Positions 20,915 through 27,292 of a DNA stretch of 45,015 nt are shown piece after piece. The stretch spans positions 1 to 45,015 of the forward strand of contig JAJRUI010000056.1 of assembly GCA_024277875.1 (NCBI GenBank), read 5' to 3'. Positions within the stretch are counted from its first letter, which is position 1. Each line of letters starts with the position of its first letter. The notes under the pieces were generated by a model, which saw nothing but the letters and a program-made list of their open reading frames with translations, had not been told where the DNA came from and made no database searches. The DNA comes from Deferrisomatales bacterium (GTDB lineage: Bacteria; Desulfobacterota; Deferrisomatia; Deferrisomatales; Deferrisomataceae). The translations under genes were made by a program, and so were the position numbers.

Positions 20915-20943
20915 ACGGGCGGGCCCCTGGACGGTCCGCCCGT
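20915..20943 (+). terminator. Hairpin between rplI and dnaB, possible terminator or attenuator
   Basis: An 11-base stem (ACGGGCGGGCC with GGTCCGCCCGT, one G-U pair) closes a 7-base loop and is followed by the T-rich TTCTGTCTTC. The U-run is imperfect, so it may only partly separate dnaB from the ribosomal protein genes. Confidence 0.55.
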
Positions 20944-20990
20944 TTCTGTCTTCACCCCGGTAGCCCTGCCCACCCGGTCCCGAGGTCGCC

Positions 20991-22340
20991 ATGCCTGACC
21001 CGGACGCCCCTGCCGGCCGCGTGCCGCCCCACAGCCTCGAAGCCGAGGCCGGGGTGCTCGGCGCGATCCTGCTCAACAACGACGTGCTGCCCCAGGTGGC
21101 CGAGGTCCTGGACCGGGACGATTTCTACCGTTCAGGGCACCGGGTGCTGTACGACGCGATGCTGGAGCTAAGCGAGGACGGCTCCCCCATCGACCTGGTG
21201 ACGGCGAGCGAGGCCCTGCGCCAGCGGGGCCTCCTTGAAAAGGCCGGGGGAGCGGCCTACCTGGCCGGCCTGACCGACCGGGTGCCGTCCGCGGAGAACG
21301 CAGAGCACTATGCCAGGATCGTCCGCGAGCGGGCGATCCTGCGCAAGCTGATCTGGGTGACCACCGAGATCGCCAGCGAGGGCTACCAGGTGGACGCCGA
21401 CGTGGAGGCGTACCTGGACAAGGCCGAGCAGGCGCTGTTCGAAGTCACCCAGCGCAAGATCCGGCCGTCGTTCTCGCGCCTGAAGGACATCCTGCGGGAC
21501 GCGTTCACCAAGATCGAGGAGCTGTACGAACGCAAGGAACTGGTGACCGGGGTGTCCACCGGGTTCCACGAACTCGACCAGGTCACCGCAGGACTCCAGC
21601 CGTCGGACCTGATCATCGTGGCGGGACGGCCGGGCATGGGCAAGACGTCGTTCGTCCTGAACGTGGCCCAGCACGCCGCGATCGGGGGCGGGGTGCCCGT
21701 GGCGTTCTTCAGCCTGGAAATGAGCAAGGAGCAGCTGGTGATGCGGCTCCTGTGCGCCGAGGCCAGGGTGGACAGCCACCGGCTGCGGCGGGGCATGCTC
21801 AAGGACTCGGACTGGCCCAAGCTCACCCGGGCGGCCGGCGCCCTGGCCGAGGCACCGATCTACATCGACGACACCCCGGGCCTTACCACCCTGGAGCTGC
21901 GGGCAAAGGCCCGCAGGCTGAAGAGCGAGGCCGGCCTGGGCCTGGTGGTGGTGGACTATCTCCAGCTCATGCGGGCCCGGGGCCGGTTCGACCTGCGGGA
22001 GCAGGAGATCAGCGAGATCTCCCGGTCCCTCAAGGGGCTGGCCAAGGAACTCGACGTGCCCGTGGTGGCCCTGTCCCAGCTGAACCGGGGTGTCGAATCC
22101 CGGACGGACAAGCGTCCCCTGCTGTCGGACCTGAGGGAGTCGGGCGCGATCGAGCAGGACTCGGACGTGATCCTGTTCATCTACCGGGACGAGGTGTACA
22201 ACAAGGAGTCCCAGGACCAGGGAATGGCCGAGCTGATCGTGGGCAAGCAGCGCCACGGGCCCACGGCCACGGTCAAGCTCGCGTTCATCAGCGAGTTCAC
22301 CGCGTTCGAGAACCTGGCCCGGGGGTACGAGGACGCGTGA
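20991..22340 (+). CDS. dnaB: Replicative DNA helicase DnaB
   Basis: The product is 449 aa, normal for the family. The N-terminal domain begins PPHSLEAEAGVLGAILL. The RecA-like domain has Walker A GRPGMGKTSF (about 212-221), LVVVDYLQLM as Walker B, and the arginine-containing RESGAIEQDSDVILFIYR late in the protein, followed by VGKQRHGPTATVKL. It unwinds DNA at the replication fork as a hexamer. No intein is present. The start is the ATG at 20991, with GAGG upstream. Confidence 0.98.
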   Translation: MPDPDAPAGRVPPHSLEAEAGVLGAILLNNDVLPQVAEVLDRDDFYRSGHRVLYDAMLELSEDGSPIDLVTASEALRQRGLLEKAGGAAYLAGLTDRVPSAENAEHYARIVRERAILRKLIWVTTEIASEGYQVDADVEAYLDKAEQALFEVTQRKIRPSFSRLKDILRDAFTKIEELYERKELVTGVSTGFHELDQVTAGLQPSDLIIVAGRPGMGKTSFVLNVAQHAAIGGGVPVAFFSLEMSKEQLVMRLLCAEARVDSHRLRRGMLKDSDWPKLTRAAGALAEAPIYIDDTPGLTTLELRAKARRLKSEAGLGLVVVDYLQLMRARGRFDLREQEISEISRSLKGLAKELDVPVVALSQLNRGVESRTDKRPLLSDLRESGAIEQDSDVILFIYRDEVYNKESQDQGMAELIVGKQRHGPTATVKLAFISEFTAFENLARGYEDA

Positions 22341-22393
22341 TTCGAGGGCCGCGGCGCGGTGTCTTTTTCCGGCTGGGTCGTGCCAGGGGGTTG

Positions 22394-22402
22394 TGCTATG
22401 CT
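22394..22402 (+). promoter_or_regulatory. Putative extended -10 promoter of tatA
   Basis: TGC-TATGCT lies 38 bases before the tatA start, in the gap after dnaB. It shares the TGC-TAnnnT form with three other intergenic sites of the window. No -35 match is obvious. Confidence 0.5.
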
Positions 22403-22439
22403 CTTCCTTCGGCCCTTCCCGCCCACGGAGGTGAGAGCG

Positions 22440-22661
22440 ATGTTCGGGATGCCTGGCGGTTCCGAGTGGTTGATCATCCTTGCGATCGTGCTGGTGATCT
22501 TCGGCGGCAAGAAGATCCCCGAGTTGATGGGTGGGCTCGGCAAGGGGATCAAGAGCTTCAAGAAGGCGATGAACGAGCCGGACGCGATCGACGTCACCCC
22601 GGAGGACCAGCGCGACGAGATCCCGCCGGCCGGGGACGAGGCCAAGAAGAACACGGCCTGA
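22440..22661 (+). CDS. tatA: Twin-arginine translocase subunit TatA/E
   Basis: The product is 73 aa: a short periplasmic N-terminus, one membrane helix ([15 protein letters not shown]), the [20 protein letters not shown] amphipathic helix and an acidic tail. This is the standard TatA layout. GGAGGT lies eight bases before the ATG at 22440. It would serve export of folded proteins such as the molybdopterin protein at 35771-37849. tatB and tatC are not nearby. Confidence 0.95.
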   Translation: MFGMPGGSEWLIILAIVLVIFGGKKIPELMGGLGKGIKSFKKAMNEPDAIDVTPEDQRDEIPPAGDEAKKNTA

Positions 22662-22676
22662 CCCCCGGGGCGGGCC

Positions 22677-23420
22677 TCACCCCCGCCGCCACGCGAGCAC
22701 CTCCAGGGCTCCCTCCCTCACCGCGGGATGGAGCCCTTTTTCCCGGGCGATCCTCTCGAGTTCCGGGTCGGGCAGGAGCACCGCGAGGCCCACGGCGAGC
22801 CGCGCCGGGGTCCACGGGTTCCATACCAGGGCCCGTTGCACGGCCGGCCGGTTCAGCCACCCGCCGGTGCGCACCAGGAGCCACGCGGTTTCCTCGCGCG
22901 CGGGCCGCCGGCTGGCGACGGCCAGCACCTCGGTCTCCCGCAGCCGGGGGTTGCGCAGGACCTCCCGCACGACCCGGGGGTCCGGGTCGGCGCGGAGGCG
23001 ATCGAGCAGGGGGGTTCGCGGGCCTCGTGCCAGGGTCTTTCGGCGGCCCAGGGGCAGGGTGTCCAGGATCGGATCCGGGGGGAGGTTCTCGGCCGGGGGC
23101 GGCGTGGTCCGCCCCGGGTGCTCCAGCACCAGCAGTGCGGCTTCAAGCTCGAGGTCCCGGGCGGCGTGGAGCACCCGGGCCAGCACCCCGGGCCCGGCCC
23201 GCCGGCCCAGTTCGGGCAGGTCCAGCAGGGCCAGGTACGGACCGGTGCTCCCGGGGGTCCGGAGTGCTGCGGCCCGGGTGGCGGCCTCGATCCGGCGGGC
23301 GATCTCGTCCGGGGGCAGTTCGGCCGCTGCCTCGGCCCACAGCGCCAGCCGGGGGGCGCGGCCGTCCACCGCGGCCATCCTCCTGAACCACGCCACCCGC
23401 AGGTGTTCCGTCCCCGGCAC
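22677..23420 (-). CDS. Hypothetical protein, helical-repeat-like
   Basis: A 247-aa soluble product, strongly helical and rich in Ala, Arg and Leu. I do not recognise a catalytic motif. Segments such as DPRVVREVLRNPRLRETEVLAVASRR and RPAVQRALVWNPWTPARLAVGLAVL have the paired-helix look of HEAT-like repeats, with repeated 'VxxxLxNP' patterns. I chose the GTG at 23420 because GGGGAGGA lies six bases upstream; it sits 17 bases after the ABC-F stop, so this is the last gene of the fxsA-Gdt1-ABC-F operon. Confidence 0.7.
   Translation of the reverse strand: MPGTEHLRVAWFRRMAAVDGRAPRLALWAEAAAELPPDEIARRIEAATRAAALRTPGSTGPYLALLDLPELGRRAGPGVLARVLHAARDLELEAALLVLEHPGRTTPPPAENLPPDPILDTLPLGRRKTLARGPRTPLLDRLRADPDPRVVREVLRNPRLRETEVLAVASRRPAREETAWLLVRTGGWLNRPAVQRALVWNPWTPARLAVGLAVLLPDPELERIAREKGLHPAVREGALEVLAWRRG
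22705..22741 (+). terminator. Terminator for tatA, embedded in the 3' end of the convergent gene
   Basis: AGGGCTCC pairs with GGAGCCCT; within the loop TCCC and GGGA extend the stem after one mismatch, leaving a 7-base loop, and five T residues follow. It starts 44 bases after the tatA stop but lies inside the coding sequence of the gene on the other strand, encoding part of REKGLHPAVREGAL. Confidence 0.7.
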
Positions 23421-23437
23421 GGGTCGTCCTCCCCGGC

Positions 23438-25369
23438 TCAGCCCGCGCCCAGTTCCCGCTGCTTGGCCTCGAACGCGGTCGCCGCCTCCTCCCACTCGGC
23501 TGTCTTCTCCTCCAGCCGTTCCGCCAGCGCGGCCCGGGCGCGGGCCCGGTCGGCCGCCCGGTCCGGCTCGGCGTACAGGCCGGGATCAGACAGTTCGGCC
23601 TCCACTTCCGCCAGTTCCCTTTCCAGGCGTTCGATCTTGGCCTCCAGCGGTGAGACCCGCTCCCGCAGGGGCGCGGTCTCACGGCGGACCCGCTCCCGGC
23701 GCCGGGCCTCGGCCCGCCGCTGGTCCCGCCGGTTGGGGCGGGGCCGCTCCGCCGGACGGTCCGGCGCGTCCGGCCCGGTGGCCGGCGGCCGCAACCGCAG
23801 GTAGTCGTCGTGGTTGCCCGGGAAGCTCTCGACCCGGCCGCCGGCCACGGCCACCACCCGGGTGGCGACCCGGTTGATCAGGTCCCGGTCGTGGGTGATC
23901 ATGCACACCGTGCCCTGGAACCGTTCCAACGCGCGCTTGAGCACCTCGCACGCGTCGATGTCCAGGTGGTTCGTGGGCTCGTCCAGGAGCAGGAAGTTGG
24001 CCCGGGACGCCAGCATCCGCGCGAGGGCCAGCCGGCTCTTCTCTCCCCCCGACAACACCCCCACGCGCTTGTCCACGGCGTCGTCCGAGAACAGGAACGC
24101 CCCGAGGAGCGACCGGGCCTGGAGTTCCCCGGCCACGGACGGCAGGCCGAGGACCTCGTCGAGCACGGTGCGGGCGGGGTCGAACTGGTCCAGGTGGTGC
24201 TGGGCGAAGAAGGCGGTCTCCACGTTGTAGCCCAGGCGAACCCGGCCCTGCCACGGCGCCACCACCCCGGCCAGCAGTTTGAGCAAGGTGGACTTTCCCG
24301 CGCCGTTGGGGCCCACCAGGACCACTTTTTCCCCGCGGTCGATCCTGAGGTCCAGGCCCTCGTACACGGCCTCGTCCCCGTACCCGGCGTGTACGGCTTC
24401 CAGTTCGATCACCGTGCGCCCGCTCCGATGAGGGGGCGGGAACGAAAAAGACAGGCCTCGCGCACGGGGGGGCGGGGGGGGCGGGGGTTGCTCCCGCTCC
24501 ACCATCCGGAGCTTGGACTGCACCTGGCGCGCCTTGGTGGCCTTGGCACGGAACCGCTCCGCGAACCGTTCCACCTCGGCCCGGCGCCGGTGGTACGCGT
24601 CGTACGCCGCCCGGGCCTGCTGCTCCCGTTGCGCCCGGTCGGACTCGTACCGGGAGTAGTTGCCCTCGCACCGGACGATCCGGCCGTTCTCCATCGCGAG
24701 CACGGCCCGCACCACCCGGTCCAGGAACGCCACGTCGTGGCTCACCACCACGAACGCGCTGGCGCTCTGGTGCAGGTGGTTCTCGAACCACTCCAGGGTG
24801 TCCAGGTCCAGGTGGTTGGTGGGCTCGTCCAGCAGGACGAGGTCCGGCTCCCGGAGGAGGATCCGGGCCAGGGCGGCACGCATCCGCCACCCGCCCGAGA
24901 AGGTGTCCACGGGCCGGTCGCTTTCGTCCGGGGAGAACCCGAGCCCGGCCAGCACCCGTTCCGCCCGGCTCCGAAGCCGGTAGCCCCCGAGGTGCTCGAA
25001 CCGGGACTGGAGCGCTCCGTACCGGTCCAGCAGGGCGTTGTCGCCGGCCTCGAGGGCGGCCTGGACCCGGCGGAGTTCCGCCTCCACGGCCCGGAGGTCG
25101 TCGGCCACGTCCTCCACGTACCCGATCAGGGTCCGGCTGGACGCGGCCGCGATCTCCTGGGGCAGGTACCCGACGGAAAGGCCCCTGCGGCCGCGCACCA
25201 CGCCGCTGTCCGGGGTCTCCTCTCCGGCCAGGATCCGAAGGAGGGTGGTCTTGCCGGCGCCGTTGGGACCGACCAGGGCAACCCGTTCCCCCGCGCCCAC
25301 CCGCAGGGACGCGCCTTCCAGGATCGCCCGCCCCCCGTACGCCTTGTGCAGGGAGACCGCCTCGATCAC
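23438..25369 (-). CDS. ABC-F family ATPase
   Basis: The product is 643 aa with two ABC domains and no membrane helices. Domain 1 has GPNGAGKTTLL, FSGGWRMR and LLDEPTNHLDL; domain 2 has GPNGAGKSTLL, LSGGEKSRL and LLDEPTNHLDI. Between them is a charged linker (about 240-310) ending in a seven-proline run. A coiled-coil tail (about 560-643) with RDQRRAEARRRERVRRE follows. ABC-F proteins act on the ribosome as translation factors; this arrangement resembles the Uup/YheS/ABCF3-like group. The GTG at 25369 overlaps the stop of the Gdt1-like gene (GTGA), indicating translational coupling. Confidence 0.93.
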   Translation of the reverse strand: MIEAVSLHKAYGGRAILEGASLRVGAGERVALVGPNGAGKTTLLRILAGEETPDSGVVRGRRGLSVGYLPQEIAAASSRTLIGYVEDVADDLRAVEAELRRVQAALEAGDNALLDRYGALQSRFEHLGGYRLRSRAERVLAGLGFSPDESDRPVDTFSGGWRMRAALARILLREPDLVLLDEPTNHLDLDTLEWFENHLHQSASAFVVVSHDVAFLDRVVRAVLAMENGRIVRCEGNYSRYESDRAQREQQARAAYDAYHRRRAEVERFAERFRAKATKARQVQSKLRMVEREQPPPPPPPRARGLSFSFPPPHRSGRTVIELEAVHAGYGDEAVYEGLDLRIDRGEKVVLVGPNGAGKSTLLKLLAGVVAPWQGRVRLGYNVETAFFAQHHLDQFDPARTVLDEVLGLPSVAGELQARSLLGAFLFSDDAVDKRVGVLSGGEKSRLALARMLASRANFLLLDEPTNHLDIDACEVLKRALERFQGTVCMITHDRDLINRVATRVVAVAGGRVESFPGNHDDYLRLRPPATGPDAPDRPAERPRPNRRDQRRAEARRRERVRRETAPLRERVSPLEAKIERLERELAEVEAELSDPGLYAEPDRAADRARARAALAERLEEKTAEWEEAATAFEAKQRELGAG

Positions 25370-25644
25370 GGCCCGTTCCGGCCGAGGAGAAGCCACACGC
25401 CGGCCCCCACGAAGAACATCCCGGCCGCCGTGCGCACCCACGCCCGGGGCAGCCACCGTTCGGCAGCCGCGCCGGCCAGGACCGCCACTGCGCTGGCCAC
25501 CACCAGGGCGAACGCTGCCCCTGCGAACACCGTCCACCGGCCGCGGCCCGTGGACGCCAGGCTCAACGTGGCCAGCTGGGTCTTGTCGCCCAACTCTGCC
25601 AGGAACACCAGCCCGAAGGTCGTCCAAAACGTCTTCCAGTCCAC
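25366..25644 (-). CDS. Gdt1/UPF0016 family membrane protein, single-repeat form
   Basis: The product is 92 aa with three membrane helices and one copy of the family motif E-x-G-D-(K/R)-(T/S) in FLAELGDKTQLATLSL. Full-length Gdt1/TMEM165 proteins have two such repeats and exchange Mn or Ca ions; short bacterial forms are thought to work as dimers. I prefer the GTG at 25644 (VDWKTFWTTFGLVF), with GGGAGGA eight bases upstream, over the longer open frame, whose extra N-terminus is read through the fxsA tail. It lies between fxsA and the ABC-F gene. Confidence 0.85.
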   Translation of the reverse strand: MDWKTFWTTFGLVFLAELGDKTQLATLSLASTGRGRWTVFAGAAFALVVASAVAVLAGAAAERWLPRAWVRTAAGMFFVGAGVWLLLGRNGP

Positions 25645-25670
25645 CGCACCGCTCCTCCCGCTGTCCGGGA

Positions 25671-25721
25671 TCAGGGCCTCCGGATCACGATCTCGCCCCG
25701 CTCGATCTTCCGGCGCAGCCA
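25671..25721 (-). pseudogene. In-frame 3' continuation of fxsA after UAG
   Basis: After the TAG at 25724-25722 the same frame reads WLRRKIERGEIVIRRP and then TGA (25673-25671). Basic W-L-R-R-R-type tails of this kind close many FxsA homologues, so the true ancestral stop is probably here. This segment is either lost by a nonsense change or added by read-through. The next gene's ribosome binding site follows about 15 bases later. Confidence 0.6.
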
Positions 25722-26063
25722 CTAGAGCAGCAGGCGTTTCCACCGCTCCCGCGTCGGTGGGAAGACCAGTGAAAGCCCGGCCGCGTCGGTCAGGAGGCCC
25801 GGCGTGACCAGCAGGGCGCCGCCCAAGAGCAGCAACGCGCCGTCCAGGATCTCGTTGGCCGGGAGGTGGCCGGAGGCCATGCTGTCTTGAAGCCTCTGCA
25901 ACACGTGGAACCCCTGGAGCCGGGCGTAGTGGGCCCCCACGACCCCGGTCGCCACGATCAGGAGCAGGGTGTTCATGGCCCCGATGCCGGCGCCCACCTG
26001 GATCAACAGGTAGATCTCGATCGCGGGAACCAGGGTGAACAACAGGACGAGTCGTCCGAACAC
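25722..26063 (-). CDS. fxsA: FxsA family membrane protein (ends at UAG)
   Basis: The product is 113 aa with three to four membrane helices. Family stretches are LVPAIEIYLLIQVGAGIGAM, GVVGAHYARLQGF and GALLLLGGALLVTPGLLTDAAG. FxsA of E. coli was named for its effect on exclusion of phage T7; its molecular role is unclear. The GTG at 26063 has GGAGGA seven bases upstream. A TAG follows RWKRLLL, and the frame continues with a family-like basic tail for 16 more codons (separate entry). Confidence 0.88.
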   Translation of the reverse strand: MFGRLVLLFTLVPAIEIYLLIQVGAGIGAMNTLLLIVATGVVGAHYARLQGFHVLQRLQDSMASGHLPANEILDGALLLLGGALLVTPGLLTDAAGLSLVFPPTRERWKRLLL

Positions 26064-26111
26064 GGCCGGATCCTCCGTTCGGGCGGTTGGAAAGGGGGCT
26101 GGCGCGACCTC

Positions 26112-26117
26112 ATTGTA
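26112..26117 (-). promoter_or_regulatory. Weak -10 candidate for the fxsA operon
   Basis: TACAAT (5 of 6) occurs on the minus strand about 50 bases before fxsA. I see no matching -35, so this is tentative. The remainder of the 26064-26352 gap contains no recognisable gene. Confidence 0.3.
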
Positions 26118-26300
26118 CACCAACAGGCGGGACGGGGTCCCCGGCGGTCGGGGGAATGTTTTTTCCCTTCGTTGTGGGAAGCCGCGTTCCCTTTCTGGGC
26201 AGATGCCAGGCTCAAGGGCCAGGGGGCCAGGGGGTGTGATCGCCTTAAGTCGTTGCAAATACGCGTGAAAATCGTTCGTCCCGGTCCGTGGCCCGGCCCT

Positions 26301-26309
26301 TGCTACGCT
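26301..26309 (+). promoter_or_regulatory. Putative extended -10 promoter of the DUF5658 gene
   Basis: TGC-TACGCT lies 44 bases before the GTG start, within the 289-base gap divergent from fxsA. Confidence 0.4.
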
Positions 26310-26352
26310 ATCGGGCGAGAGGGAGGACGGACCGGGGACAGGGAGGTGAAAC

Positions 26353-26721
26353 GTGTTCGAGACCAGGATCGCGCTTCCGGGGTTGGGGCCGAACGGGGAG
26401 TTGGCCGTTGCCCTGCTCACCTATGCCGCGGCCTCGGCCGCCGACTACTTCCTGACCCTGGCGGGGCTGGTCGGGGCAGAGGTCCGGGAACTCAACCCGG
26501 TGCTCAATGCCTACATCGACGTGCTCGGCCCCAGTTGGGGGCTCCTGGTGCCAAAAATCCTCCTGGGGTCCACGGCCGTGGTCGCGGCCAGCCTGTACCT
26601 GCACGCGATGCACCGCCGCCGTCGCACCCGGGTGCGGGCCCAGCACATTCTGTATCCGGGGGCCCTGTTCACCGCGCTGGCCCCCCTGCACTGGGTGGTC
26701 CTCAAGGCGTGGATGTTCTGA
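26353..26721 (+). CDS. DUF5658-like small membrane protein
   Basis: The product is 122 aa with three membrane segments: LAVALLTYAAASAADYFLTL, WGLLVPKILLGSTAVVAASL and LYPGALFTALAPLHWVVLKA. The pattern A-D-Y-F-L-T and E-L-N-P-V-L between helices 1 and 2 is that of DUF5658 proteins (D...T...E-x-N-P), whose function is unknown. GGGAGGTG precedes the GTG start. Confidence 0.75.
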   Translation: MFETRIALPGLGPNGELAVALLTYAAASAADYFLTLAGLVGAEVRELNPVLNAYIDVLGPSWGLLVPKILLGSTAVVAASLYLHAMHRRRRTRVRAQHILYPGALFTALAPLHWVVLKAWMF

Positions 26722-26736
26722 CCCGCGCTCTCTTGC

Positions 26737-26764
26737 TTGACGCCGGCCTCCCCGGTCTTATGAT
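26737..26764 (+). promoter_or_regulatory. Sigma-70 promoter of the 59-aa gene
   Basis: TTGACG and TATGAT are separated by 16 bases and lie about 64 bases before the small gene's start. Both hexamers match well (5 of 6 each). Confidence 0.65.
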
Positions 26765-26827
26765 GACGGGTAGGGCAGCGCGGGCAGACCGGGTACGCCT
26801 GCGGACGACCCGGAAAGGAGGTGGGCC

Positions 26828-27007
26828 ATGATCCGACTCGAAATCACCGAAGACCAGGCCGAGACCCTGCGCGAGGTGCTCGATCACGTCCTGTCCGAGC
26901 TTCGCATGGAGATCGCGGACACCGACCGGAAGGCGTTCCGGGACCACCTGAAGACGCACAAGGGGCACCTGCTGGGCGTGGTGGAGGCTCTGGACGCAGC
27001 CGAATGA
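26828..27007 (+). CDS. Small conserved-type hypothetical protein (59 aa)
   Basis: A 59-residue, soluble, alpha-helical and charged product (MIRLEITEDQAETLREVLDH at the start, VVEALDAAE at the end). It has an excellent ribosome binding site, AAAGGAGGTG, about five bases before the ATG and a good promoter, so it is almost certainly expressed. The amphipathic pattern suggests a helical hairpin; I do not know the family with certainty. Its 3' end faces the putative small RNA gene, whose transcript should end about ten bases beyond this stop. Confidence 0.8.
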   Translation: MIRLEITEDQAETLREVLDHVLSELRMEIADTDRKAFRDHLKTHKGHLLGVVEALDAAE

Positions 27008-27016
27008 GCCCCGGGC

Positions 27017-27092
27017 GAAAAAAGGTCCGGGGGGACTCGCGTCCGCCCCGGAACAGGAGGATGGCCGAAGGGCTTGGCCCGACGGGGTCGGC
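27017..27092 (-). ncRNA. Putative sigma-54-dependent small RNA downstream of glrR (GlmY-like in position and control)
   Basis: The predicted start at 27092 is 12 bases past a near-consensus sigma-54 promoter on the same strand as glrR, and the end is set by a hairpin with U6 at 27052-27018. The ~75-nt transcript has no plausible ORF. The 5' half can fold in two overlapping short GC stems (CCGA with UCGG; GGCC with GGCC). An unpaired-looking CCUCCU (27060-27055), complementary to Shine-Dalgarno sequences, lies just before the terminator stem. GlrR in enterobacteria activates the sigma-54-dependent sRNA gene glmY near glrK; here promoter, dyads and glrKGR are likewise together. Expression is not shown; sequence homology to GlmY is not claimed. 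Confidence 0.6.
27018..27052 (-). terminator. Intrinsic terminator of the putative small RNA
   Basis: On the minus strand TCCGGGG (27052-27046) pairs with CCCCGGA (27032-27026) around a 13-base loop. Two C residues and then six T residues (27023-27018) follow. The opposite strand lacks a T-run after the stem, so termination acts on leftward transcripts. Confidence 0.7.
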
Positions 27093-27102
27093 AGCTACGG
27101 AA

Positions 27103-27118
27103 AGCAAGGGGTGTGCCA
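27103..27118 (-). promoter_or_regulatory. Near-perfect sigma-54 promoter downstream of glrR
   Basis: The minus strand reads TGGCAC-A-CCCC-TTGCT (27118 to 27103), matching the sigma-54 consensus TGGCACG-N4-TTGCW at every defined position but one. The -12 C is at 27104, so transcription should start at about 27092. It is 175 bases beyond the glrR stop on the same strand. Confidence 0.8.
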
Positions 27119-27171
27119 CGCCGCAACCGCGGGGCAGATTTGCGGGCCCGGCCCGGCCAGGGTGGCGGGAC

Positions 27172-27189
27172 CGTCGCCGAACGCAGACG
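27172..27189. promoter_or_regulatory. Degenerate GlrR-type dyad, CGTC-N10-GACG
   Basis: This dyad has the geometry of the GlrR site (TGTC-N10-GACA) with a compensating change in both outer bases. It is centred about 88 bases upstream of the predicted sigma-54 start, an appropriate distance for an enhancer-binding protein. Confidence 0.4.
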
Positions 27190-27269
27190 CTTTTTCAGGA
27201 AAGCGGGCAGCCCGGAGCCGGGCCGGGCCCGGAAGACGCCGGGGGGCGGCCTGTGGAGCCGGGCGGTGG

Positions 27270-27287
27270 TTGTCTCCAAAGAGAGAC
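27270..27287. promoter_or_regulatory. GlrR-type binding site, TGTC-N10-GACA
   Basis: TGTC-N10-GACA is exactly the consensus reported for enterobacterial GlrR/QseF sites upstream of glmY. The dyad here extends to TGTCTC/GAGACA. It lies just after the glrR stop codon and is centred about 186 bases upstream of the predicted sigma-54 start. As an inverted repeat at the end of glrR it could alternatively be part of a 3'-end RNA hairpin, but no U-run follows. Confidence 0.55.
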
Positions 27288-27292
27288 AGCCG

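Noticed and set aside
27009-27032. Plus-strand hairpin as terminator of the 59-aa gene
   Set aside because: CCCCGG/CCGGGG with a 12-base loop has no T-run on the plus strand. The A6 in its loop is the U6 of the minus-strand terminator.
27061-27150. Riboswitch (c-di-GMP or cobalamin type) in the glrR-small gene gap
   Set aside because: Some short strings recall riboswitch cores, but the conserved boxes of those classes are missing. The sigma-54 promoter on the other strand explains the region better.
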